Assembly: GCA_903910245.1 (NCBI GenBank) | Contig: CAIVYX010000079.1 | Span: 1-18,532 of the forward strand | DNA length: 18,532 nt | Source of the DNA: an uncultured Opitutia bacterium | GTDB taxonomy: Bacteria; Verrucomicrobiota; Verrucomicrobiia; Opitutales; UBA953 | Direction: 5' to 3' | In this document: piece after piece, positions 1-7,109 of the stretch | Numbering within the stretch: position 1 is the stretch's first letter | Layout: every line of letters begins with the position of its first letter | Made by a program: the position numbers and the translations under genes | Notes under the pieces: model-generated | What the model was told of the DNA's origin: nothing | The model's database searches: none | Seen by the model: only the letters and a program-made list of their open reading frames with translations

Positions 1-623
1 AGCGAACGGAGCGCCGCCGGATCGACCGCGATGAGGGCGCCAGGCGCGAAGGCCGAGGCTAGTCCACGGAGCGCGCCGCCGACCCAATTGTCCGCCGCGG
101 CGAACGATTCGGACAACGGAGCGTCGGGCGAGACCTGCTGGAGCAGGAGATCGTTATGGACCACGACGAGCCCATGGCACTTCTGGCCAAGCTTGACCGT
201 GGCGTCGTTGGCCTGACGCATGCGGCGTTCGCCTTCGTGCGAGAACGGCATCGTCGCGAAGGAGAGGACCGTCGCGCCGCATTCGGCCGCGAGGCCTGCG
301 ACCACCGCTGCGGCGCCGCTCCCGGTGCCGCCACCAAGTCCGGTGACGAGCACGACGACCGGGACGCCAGCGAATAGGCGACGCAGGGCGGCTTCTTCGG
401 ATTCAGCGGAAGCAAGGCCGAGGGCGGCCTCGCCGCCGGTGCCCATACCCCGGGTCTGCGCGCGACCGAGTTGCAAGGTGGCCGCGCCGGTGGGCAAGGA
501 ACGGGCGTCGGTATCGAGCAACGCCACGGCGACTTCGGCCGGCAGCTGCGTCGAGAGACGGGTGACCATCGAGCAGCCCGCTCCGCCGAGGCCGACCAGA
601 AGGATGGAAGCGGGCGTCGACAT
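1..623 (-). CDS. ftsZ: Divergent cell division protein FtsZ (N-terminal part, truncated by window edge)
   Basis: FtsZ is the tubulin-like GTPase that forms the cytoplasmic division ring. The 207 visible codons start at an ATG one base after the ftsA stop. The frame stays open to the left edge, so the C-terminal half is missing. Visible motifs are a glycine-rich start (VGLGGAG, residues 10-16), the tubulin signature LGGGTGSGA (96-104), PFSHEGERR (126-134, usually PFxxEGxxR) and NDLLLQ (157-162). The match is clear but weak. The usual INTD is LLDTD (35-39), GAGGN is GTGGE (61-65), and the T7 loop NVDFAD reads AVDPAA (199-204), which keeps the first aspartate and lacks the second. The position directly after ftsA is the classical ftsZ position. 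Identity as an FtsZ-family protein is secure; normal GTPase activity is not. Confidence 0.9.
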   Translation of the reverse strand, partial: MSTPASILLVGLGGAGCSMVTRLSTQLPAEVAVALLDTDARSLPTGAATLQLGRAQTRGMGTGGEAALGLASAESEEAALRRLFAGVPVVVLVTGLGGGTGSGAAAVVAGLAAECGATVLSFATMPFSHEGERRMRQANDATVKLGQKCHGLVVVHNDLLLQQVSPDAPLSESFAAADNWVGGALRGLASAFAPGALIAVDPAALRS

Positions 624-624
624 C

Positions 625-1857
625 TTAGAGGCGGAAGAGTTCCTTCAGCTGGTCGAGGAAACCGCGAGGACGACGCACCGGCGGCGGCGCATCGGCGATC
701 GCGGCAGTCATGAGACCCACCACGCCCGCATACTCGGGCTTACGGAGGGATTCATTCTCGAAGTTCGGGACGCCAACGCGGGCGGAAAGGCCGGTGACGA
801 GCTGCACGGCCTCGGCCGCATCGGCCAGGCTGGCGGAACCGCCGGTCAGGATGACGCCCGAGGGAATCATGTTCTGGTCTAGCTTCACGGCATGGCCGGG
901 GAAGATCGCCTCAAGCCGGCGGAGGACGTCCTTGCGCACGAACTCGATCGTCTCCTGGTAGCGGAGCGAAAGCACCTGGGTGATCGTGCCACGGTTGAAC
1001 TGCTGATCGCCCACGCCCTTGTCGCCGTCCTTCCAGATGGTCTGGTTGACGTCGTTGTCGCGGTGCATCGCGGAACCGAAGCGGAGCTTCAGGTCCTCGG
1101 CCGTCTCGCGGCTGATGCGGAGCGCCACGCTCAGGTCGTTGGTCAGGTGCTCACCGCCCACGGGAATCGAGCCTGCGCAGAGGATATGCTCCTTGTAGTA
1201 GAGGATCCAGTCGGTCGTGCCGGCGCCCATGTCGATGACCAGCACGCCCTGCTTGTCGGCGTCGCTGGCGGTCGCGCAGGCGGCGGCGTGCGAGGCCAGG
1301 ATGAAGTCCCGGACCTTGATGCTCATGCCGTTCACCATGCCCACGCGCATGCGCATGTTGCCCTCCTCCATCGTCACACGCCAAAAATTCACCTCAAGGC
1401 GCTTACCGGCCATACCCACCGGATTGCTCACCGGTCGGTTGTCCAGCATCGTCGGCTGGCGCATGTAGAGGATCGTCGCGCGACCCGCCGGGGGCTCGAG
1501 GCGCTTAGCGGACTGAATCGCTTCGGTGACGTCCTTGGCGGTGACCTTGCCGTCGTGCGCGGGCACGGCGACGAAGCCCTTCACGCGTTCGCCTTCAGCC
1601 GCGGGACCAGATAAAGAAAGGTAAATCTGCTCGACCGCGCGACCGGAACCACGCTCGATGTCGTTGACGACCTCATGCACGCACTGAGTGAGTTTCTCGA
1701 GGTCGGTGACGGTGCCTTTCACGACGCCGTCGGTGCGGCGTTCGCTGAAGCTGAGCATGCGGGCCTTGCCGTCGATGATTTGCCCGAGGAGGCTAGCGGT
1801 CTTGTGCGTGCCGACATCGATGACGGCGATGAGGGAAGGAAGGGGCTTGGAAGTCAT
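625..1857 (-). CDS. ftsA: Cell division protein FtsA
   Basis: FtsA is the actin-like ATPase that tethers FtsZ to the inner face of the membrane and recruits later divisome proteins. The 410 residues are a normal family length. The actin-fold phosphate loops are visible as IDVGTHKTA (13-21) and VIDMGAGTTD (207-216), with the adenosine-site GVILTGGSASL (334-344). A C-terminal amphipathic helix with alternating basic and hydrophobic residues (RGFLDQLKELFRL, 398-410) follows a proline-rich linker and fits the membrane-targeting sequence of FtsA. The ATG overlaps the ftsQ stop as ATGA, and ftsZ begins one base after the stop. No Shine-Dalgarno sequence precedes the start; the upstream bases are pyrimidine-rich. 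MreB or DnaK are unlikely because of the length, the C-terminal helix and the context. Confidence 0.96.
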   Translation of the reverse strand: MTSKPLPSLIAVIDVGTHKTASLLGQIIDGKARMLSFSERRTDGVVKGTVTDLEKLTQCVHEVVNDIERGSGRAVEQIYLSLSGPAAEGERVKGFVAVPAHDGKVTAKDVTEAIQSAKRLEPPAGRATILYMRQPTMLDNRPVSNPVGMAGKRLEVNFWRVTMEEGNMRMRVGMVNGMSIKVRDFILASHAAACATASDADKQGVLVIDMGAGTTDWILYYKEHILCAGSIPVGGEHLTNDLSVALRISRETAEDLKLRFGSAMHRDNDVNQTIWKDGDKGVGDQQFNRGTITQVLSLRYQETIEFVRKDVLRRLEAIFPGHAVKLDQNMIPSGVILTGGSASLADAAEAVQLVTGLSARVGVPNFENESLRKPEYAGVVGLMTAAIADAPPPVRRPRGFLDQLKELFRL

Positions 1858-2825
1858 CGGGGAGTAAGGGGGACGAGGCGGGGCTCGGGGATGGGCGAAG
1901 TGGCGTTGGTCCGGTTCTGGATCGACATCTTCAGCACGTAGGCCTGTGAGGCCGTACCGGGTCGGCGGAGCATCTCGTCAACGTTGATGCGCGCGAGCAA
2001 GGCGAGCTCGTTGCGCCAGTTGGCGGTGGAAAAAATGATTTCGACGAGCGCGGGACGGTCCATCGGCTGCGAACCGGGGCGCACGGTAACGCGCAGGTTC
2101 GAGCCGGGCGAATCTTCCTGCGCACCGAAGCAGTCACGCAGCGATACCGCCGACCACTGCTTATAAAGGTTCGGGTACGTTGTGCGCACGGCGAGCAGGA
2201 ACGGGGCGGCGATCTCGATACCTTCAATCAGCATCTTGTCGTCGCTGCCGGTGGTACGGGAGTCGGTGATCTCGGGGAGATTGCGGATGGCTTGCTCGGG
2301 ATAGCCGGAGCCAGCGAACGTCTGGCCGTCGGAAGCGACCAGGCGGACCTGTAACGCACCCTTGGCGGGCAACGACGCAATCTTGGCCACGGCGAGGCGT
2401 TCCCGCAGCGCGACATCGAGCGTGCCGTCGCCCCGGCGACGGACGTCAGCGGCGACGACCTGGTTGTCCGCCTCGAGGTCGGCCTTGATGGAACGGACGT
2501 CGCGGGCGAAACCTTCCGGTCCGTTGGCGACGATCTTGTTCACGAAATCGGCGGGGAGGAAACCGTCGGTCTTGTAACGGAGCGAGCCCGCAGCAGGCGC
2601 GGTGGTCACGGATTCGTCGACGGCCCACCAGAGGACGCCAACGAGGACGAGGAAGAAACCCACCGCGAGGATCGTAGGCAGTTTGGAGCGGACGGCACGC
2701 TTACGGCCAATCTCGCCTTCGGGGACGCGGTTAACATCCTGCGGCACCAGCGCACGCCAGTCGCGATCGGCCGGACCCATGAAGGCGTCACGGCGTTTGC
2801 GGAAAAGATCTTCGAAGAGGCCCAT
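1854..2825 (-). CDS. ftsQ: Cell division protein FtsQ (divergent)
   Basis: The 323-residue product is predicted to be a bitopic inner-membrane protein. It has a basic cytoplasmic N-terminus of about 48 residues, one hydrophobic segment (about 49-69, TILAVGFFLVLVGVLWWAV) and a periplasmic remainder. FtsQ links FtsL and its partner to the rest of the divisome. The region after the membrane segment (about 80-150) has the mixed strand-helix character of a POTRA domain, but no strong sequence signature is visible. The call therefore rests on topology, length and position between ddl and ftsA, the conserved ftsQ position. The C-terminus is proline-rich. The start ATG follows the ddl stop by two bases, and the stop overlaps ftsA as ATGA. 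The N-terminus up to residue 48 is longer than in many FtsQ proteins. Confidence 0.8.
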   Translation of the reverse strand: MGLFEDLFRKRRDAFMGPADRDWRALVPQDVNRVPEGEIGRKRAVRSKLPTILAVGFFLVLVGVLWWAVDESVTTAPAAGSLRYKTDGFLPADFVNKIVANGPEGFARDVRSIKADLEADNQVVAADVRRRGDGTLDVALRERLAVAKIASLPAKGALQVRLVASDGQTFAGSGYPEQAIRNLPEITDSRTTGSDDKMLIEGIEIAAPFLLAVRTTYPNLYKQWSAVSLRDCFGAQEDSPGSNLRVTVRPGSQPMDRPALVEIIFSTANWRNELALLARINVDEMLRRPGTASQAYVLKMSIQNRTNATSPIPEPRLVPLTPR

Positions 2826-2827
2826 GT

Positions 2828-3751
2828 TCAGAGTCGGACGGGTTGGGCGGCGCGCGCGAGGGCCGGAGCGGCCATGCGGCGGACGAGCAAAGGGAAGTCA
2901 AGACCGACGCAGGAAGCGCTCTTAGGCATCAGGCTAGTTTCGGTCATGCCGGGCATCGTGTTGATCTCGAGGAAATAGAACTGGCCGTCAGGCTCAAGGA
3001 AGACATCTGCCCGAGCGAAGTCCCGGCAACCGCAGGCGGCGAAGAGCCGGGCGGCGGCCGCGCCGATGGCGACGGTCAGCTCCGGACCCACGGCGGCGGG
3101 AAAGCGGTACTCGGAGGCGCCTTTGGTGTATTTGGTCTTATAATCGTAGACCCCAGTCAGTGGGACGATTTCGACGATTCCCATGGGCTCGCCGGCCAGA
3201 AGGCCGATGGACATCTCGCGGCCGCGGAGGCGGCGTTCGGCCATCCATTGGCCGGAGGCCGGGATTTCCGCCAAGGCCTTGGCCACGGCGTCCTTACCCT
3301 CCAGCATATAGAGCCCGACGCTACTGCCTTGGTCCGAGGGCTTGATGACGATGGATTCGCCCAAGGCGGCCATGAGCGCGTCGGCCGTGGGCTTGGCGGT
3401 GCCGGCAAAGGCGACCTCAGGGATCGCCGGGACACCCGCCCCGCGCATGGCACGCTTGGTGGCGACCTTATCCATGCAGAGCTGGTTGGCGGCGGAGGAA
3501 CAACCGGCAAAGGCGATGCCGCGGGCTTCCATCTCGGCCTGGGCGCGGCCGTCCTCGCCCCAGCCGCCGTGCAGGGCAGGTAGGACGACGTGCCTGGAGC
3601 CGTCGAGCCAATCCGGTAAGACGTCGGCCACGAGCTCAATGAGCCGTGAACCCGGCAAGACCGAGGAGATGGCCTGGCCTGAGCGCAGCGAGACTTCGCG
3701 TTCGGAGGAGAGGCCGCCGCAGAGGACGATGATTTCGGGCGTTAAAGTCAT
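2828..3751 (-). CDS. ddl: D-alanine--D-alanine ligase
   Basis: Ddl is an ATP-grasp enzyme that joins two D-alanines to make the dipeptide MurF adds to the precursor. The 307 residues match the DdlB length. Family motifs occur in order: CGGLSSEREVSLRSG (11-25), HGGWGEDGRAQ (61-71), DKVATKR (94-100), KPSDQGSSVGL (137-147), VYDYKTKY (201-208, equivalent to the FYDYEAKY loop of E. coli DdlB whose tyrosine goes with D-alanine rather than D-lactate use) and EINTMPGMTETSLMP (262-276). The chosen ATG overlaps the murC-murB stop as ATGA and has AAGGA 6 bases upstream. An in-frame ATG five codons earlier (3766) is less likely because it lies on the upstream side of this ribosome site. All core motifs are intact. 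Confidence 0.97.
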   Translation of the reverse strand: MTLTPEIIVLCGGLSSEREVSLRSGQAISSVLPGSRLIELVADVLPDWLDGSRHVVLPALHGGWGEDGRAQAEMEARGIAFAGCSSAANQLCMDKVATKRAMRGAGVPAIPEVAFAGTAKPTADALMAALGESIVIKPSDQGSSVGLYMLEGKDAVAKALAEIPASGQWMAERRLRGREMSIGLLAGEPMGIVEIVPLTGVYDYKTKYTKGASEYRFPAAVGPELTVAIGAAAARLFAACGCRDFARADVFLEPDGQFYFLEINTMPGMTETSLMPKSASCVGLDFPLLVRRMAAPALARAAQPVRL

Positions 3752-6024
3752 AGGAGTTCCTTCCATTCTCGACCGAGGGCGACAATCTCCGGCTGGAGCT
3801 CGACGCCCTGGCAGGATTTCACCTCGGCGCGGACGGTGCGCATGAGCTCGATGAAATCCGCGGCCTGTGCGGCGCCGGAGTTGACGAGAAAGTTGGCGTG
3901 GGTGGGCGAAACGGAGACCGTTCCGACGGCCCGACCCTTAAGTCCGCTGAGATCGATGAGGCGGCCAGCCTTATCACCTTCGGGATTCTTGAATACGCAG
4001 CCAGCGCTCGCCTCGCGCGGCTGGGAGGCGCGGCGCTTCGTCCCCATCTCGTCCATGCGCGTGCGGATGGCGGCGGGTTCGTCGCGACCGGCGGAACGCA
4101 GCACGGCGGAGAGTACCACCGAGCCGTGGAGCTGCGGGCAGTCGCGATAAAGAGCGTCGAAACTGTCGCGGCGCGCGGCGCGCACCTTGCCCTGTGGCGT
4201 GAGCCATTCGATGGACTCGACGACGTCGAAAATCCACCCACCCATCGCGCCGGCGTTCATCCTCAGCGAGCCGCCGATCGTGCCAGGGATGCCTTCCAGG
4301 AACTCGAAACCCTTCCAGCCTTCGCGCGCGGCGAAGCCACAGAGTTCCTTGAGGCGGGTGCCACCACCGACGCGGAAGCGGCCATCGCCGAGATCGGCCA
4401 CATTGCCCCAATGGGCCGCGTCGAGGTGCAGAATGAGACCGTCGTAGCCTTCGTCGGGTACGAGAAGGTTAGAACCGCGGCCGATTGCGAACCAGCGCAG
4501 GTCAAGCTCCGCGGCGGCGCGCAGGAGTGCGACGACATCGTCCACGTTCGCTGGTTCCGCGTACCAGCGGGCAGCGCCGCCGAGACCGAGCGTGGTGCGG
4601 CGGGCGAGCGGCTCGTTGGCTCGCAGAGCGCATTCCGCGGAAAGGCGGCCGGTGACGAGGTCGGGCAGATCGAGCGAAAGGATGTCGGCGCCGCGGCGAC
4701 GGAGTACCTTGGCATAGGCTTCAGCGTCGCGCTCGATGTCACCCGCGCCCACGAAGGCCACGACCGTGTCGGCGTCAGCCGAAAGTTCGTCCAGGATGTG
4801 AGGCAAGGTCCGGCGGTCCTCGACGAGGCGATGCGCGGAGCCGTTGACGATGGCGTCGGATCCGCCGCCTTCGACGGCTGCTTCGCCGGCGGCGTAGACC
4901 GGCAGGACGAGGGCATGGTCGGCGACAGAGAGCGCATCACGGAATTCGCGGACATACTGGCGCGTCCGCGTGTGGCGGTGTGGCTGGAAGACGACGACGA
5001 GGCGGCCGGCATGGGTCTCACGGACCCATTTCAGCAGTGCGGCAATCTCCGTCGGGTGGTGCGCGTAGTCGGCGAGCACGCGCAGGCCAGTACGCTCGAA
5101 GAGCACGTCCTGACGGCGGCGGATGCCGCGCCAGCGGGCGAGCGGCTCGGCGACGAGTCCGCCGGTGATAAAGTGCGTGACGGCAAGCGCCAGCGAGGCG
5201 TTTGAACGATTGAAGGTGCCGGCGACCGGCAGGTTGAACTGCCCGGCGGGGAAACGTCCTTCGAGCGAGACGACCGAAGAGGCGTGGCCACCCTGAACGA
5301 GACGGAAGGAATAGTCACCGCCCTCGCCCACGCGGATGACCGGCACCTTCAGTCCGGTGACGAGACGCTCGAGGCGTTCATTCCCAACTGGGATGATCAC
5401 CGCGGTGCGGGTACGTTCGAAGAGCGCGCGGAAGACGCCTTCGAGCGCGGCTTCGTCACGATAATAGTCGGGGTGATCCCAATCGAGGTTCACGGCCACA
5501 GTGACGTCGGGCGAGAATGCGCCGATCGTACCGTCGCTCTCGTCGACTTCGGCCACGACCCAGGGAGACGAAGCGGAGGCGCGCGCCGGCGGGAAGGCGG
5601 GATCGCGGAAGAGCCCACCGAGCACATAACCGAAATCAGCTTCCGCACTGGCGAGGGCGGCGACCAGCAGTCCACAGGTGGTCGTCTTGCCGTGGCTACC
5701 GCAGACGGCGACGAAGCGACGGTCAGCGACGGCCTCGGCGAGGAGTTCTCCGCGGCGGAGCGTGCGCACCTCATGGCGTTCGGCGAGGGCGAGCGCGGCG
5801 TGGCCGGGCTTCACCGCACTTGAGCGGCCCACGACGGAAGGGTGACGCCCAGCGGCCCAAGGATCGCGAAGGAGCGGGATATCGGCATTGGCGAGCTGGA
5901 GCTCCATCGGGCTGCCCGTCGAATCATCCCAGCCCGAGACGTCCCAGCCCTCCTCTTTCAGGTAGATGGCGAGCGGGCCGACACCCATGCCGCAGGCACC
6001 AAGCATCCAGGCGGAAGCGCTCAT
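3748..6024 (-). CDS. murC-murB: MurC-MurB fusion: UDP-MurNAc--L-Ala ligase / UDP-MurNAc dehydrogenase
   Basis: This is one uninterrupted 758-codon frame. Residues 1 to about 450 are MurC, which adds L-alanine to UDP-MurNAc. They show a glycine-rich nucleotide-sugar site (LGACGMGVGPLA, 8-19), the ATP loop GSHGKTTT (109-116), EVDESDG (159-165), NLDWDHPDYY (179-188), DYAHHPTEI (319-327) and QPHRHTRT (347-354). Residues about 465 to 758 are MurB, the FAD enzyme that makes UDP-MurNAc. They show TLGLGGAARWY (478-488), GRGSNLLVPD (515-524), GIPGTIGGSLRMNAGA (578-593), SAGCVFKNP (673-681) and a final LQPEIVALG. In the SAGCVFKNP motif cysteine 676 sits where E. coli MurB has its catalytic Ser229. MurB makes the substrate of MurC, so the fusion joins consecutive steps. 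The start overlaps murG and the stop overlaps ddl, both as ATGA. Confidence 0.96.
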   Translation of the reverse strand: MSASAWMLGACGMGVGPLAIYLKEEGWDVSGWDDSTGSPMELQLANADIPLLRDPWAAGRHPSVVGRSSAVKPGHAALALAERHEVRTLRRGELLAEAVADRRFVAVCGSHGKTTTCGLLVAALASAEADFGYVLGGLFRDPAFPPARASASSPWVVAEVDESDGTIGAFSPDVTVAVNLDWDHPDYYRDEAALEGVFRALFERTRTAVIIPVGNERLERLVTGLKVPVIRVGEGGDYSFRLVQGGHASSVVSLEGRFPAGQFNLPVAGTFNRSNASLALAVTHFITGGLVAEPLARWRGIRRRQDVLFERTGLRVLADYAHHPTEIAALLKWVRETHAGRLVVVFQPHRHTRTRQYVREFRDALSVADHALVLPVYAAGEAAVEGGGSDAIVNGSAHRLVEDRRTLPHILDELSADADTVVAFVGAGDIERDAEAYAKVLRRRGADILSLDLPDLVTGRLSAECALRANEPLARRTTLGLGGAARWYAEPANVDDVVALLRAAAELDLRWFAIGRGSNLLVPDEGYDGLILHLDAAHWGNVADLGDGRFRVGGGTRLKELCGFAAREGWKGFEFLEGIPGTIGGSLRMNAGAMGGWIFDVVESIEWLTPQGKVRAARRDSFDALYRDCPQLHGSVVLSAVLRSAGRDEPAAIRTRMDEMGTKRRASQPREASAGCVFKNPEGDKAGRLIDLSGLKGRAVGTVSVSPTHANFLVNSGAAQAADFIELMRTVRAEVKSCQGVELQPEIVALGREWKELL
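3758..3762 (-). promoter_or_regulatory. Ribosome binding site of ddl
   Basis: AAGGA (within GGAAGGAA) lies 6 bases before the ATG at 3751 and inside the end of murC-murB. It favours this start over the ATG at 3766, which lies upstream of the site. Confidence 0.65.
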
Positions 6025-7109
6025 GCGGCGACGAGCCGGCGGCGGCCGGCGAGGGCGATGGTTTCGTGGGCGAGTTCTTCCCAGCGGTTGGAAGCATCGG
6101 CCAGAGCGAGTGCATCGCGCATCACCGCGAGGGCGGCGGAGTCGGCGAGGCGGTCAAAGACGATACGGAGAAGCCGCGGGAGTTCCGTCTCTGGGTGCAG
6201 AATCGCAGCGCCGGACAGTTCGCTCTGGCGCGCATTGGCCGTCTGATGGTCGTCCGCCGAACGCGGATAAGGGACGAGTACCGCGGGCGTACGGCAGGTG
6301 GCCAGCTCGGCGAGCGTGCCCGCGCCGGCGCGCGTGACCGCGAGGTCGGCCGCGGAATAGGCCATCGCCATCTGATGGCAAAACGGGACGAACTTCACCA
6401 GCGAGTCGGGCGAGCGGACTTCATCTTCGCGGCCGCCCGGACCAGTGAGGCATAGGACATGGATACCGCGGATGGCGAACTCTTCGAGATTGTCCTCCAC
6501 CCAGCGGTTGAGCGAGTGGGCGCCTTGGCTCCCTCCGGTGACGAGCACCACGCGGCCCGTCGGCGGTAAGCCGAGCGCGCGACGAGCCGCATCGCGGGCC
6601 TGCGGACGGATCTCGGCGCGGACGGGATAGCCGGAATCATGCTGACGCTCCGCGGCGAGGCCGGGGATACGTACGCCGGCGGGCAGGTGCACGGCATCGG
6701 CGAAGCGCGCAATCAGGCGCACGGCCTTGCCAGGCTTACGGTTGGCTTCGTGCACCAGCACGGGGATGCCGCCCAGGCGGCAGGCCAGCGAAGGTCCCAA
6801 ACTCATGAAGCCGCCGAAGCACACGAGCACGTCGGGGCGGAAACGGCGCAGCAGGCGCCAGGAAGACCAGACCGCCCCCAGCAGCGCGGGGAAGAAAAGT
6901 AGCTTCGCGCCGAGGCCGGGACCGAAGCCGCGACCCTTACCCGGGACGAAGTTCAAACGCGGATAATGGGAGGTCATGCGCGCGTCGACAATCTTACTAC
7001 TAACGATCAGCAGGCACTCGTGTCCGTCCTCCGTGAGCCGCTGAGCGAGGGCGATACCCGGGGCGAGATGGCCACCGGTCCCGCCGCACGCGAGCAGCAC
7101 GCGGCTCAT
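6021..7109 (-). CDS. murG: Lipid II-forming N-acetylglucosaminyltransferase MurG
   Basis: MurG is the peripheral membrane GT28 glycosyltransferase that adds GlcNAc to lipid I to make lipid II on the cytoplasmic face. The 362 residues are a typical length. Motifs are GGTGGHLAPGIALA (9-22, the acceptor-side G loop), CFGGFMSLGPSLA (97-109), HEANRKPGKA (120-129, usually HEQNxxPGxxN), TGGSQGA (191-197), TRAGAGTLAEL (259-269) and DDHQTANA (286-293), which line the UDP-GlcNAc site. The start ATG overlaps the ftsW stop as ATGA and has a canonical AAGGAGG 7 bases upstream, which fixes the start. The HEAN variant replaces the usual glutamine of the motif but keeps the histidine, glutamate and asparagine. 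The stop overlaps murC-murB as ATGA. Confidence 0.97.
   Translation of the reverse strand: MSRVLLACGGTGGHLAPGIALAQRLTEDGHECLLIVSSKIVDARMTSHYPRLNFVPGKGRGFGPGLGAKLLFFPALLGAVWSSWRLLRRFRPDVLVCFGGFMSLGPSLACRLGGIPVLVHEANRKPGKAVRLIARFADAVHLPAGVRIPGLAAERQHDSGYPVRAEIRPQARDAARRALGLPPTGRVVLVTGGSQGAHSLNRWVEDNLEEFAIRGIHVLCLTGPGGREDEVRSPDSLVKFVPFCHQMAMAYSAADLAVTRAGAGTLAELATCRTPAVLVPYPRSADDHQTANARQSELSGAAILHPETELPRLLRIVFDRLADSAALAVMRDALALADASNRWEELAHETIALAGRRRLVAA

Noticed and set aside
3898..5205. Long plus-strand open frame of 435 codons opposite murC-murB
   Set aside because: It is antisense to a gene with complete family motifs, has an Arg/Gly/Glu/Ala-biased composition and no recognisable domain. Such frames are expected in GC-rich DNA.
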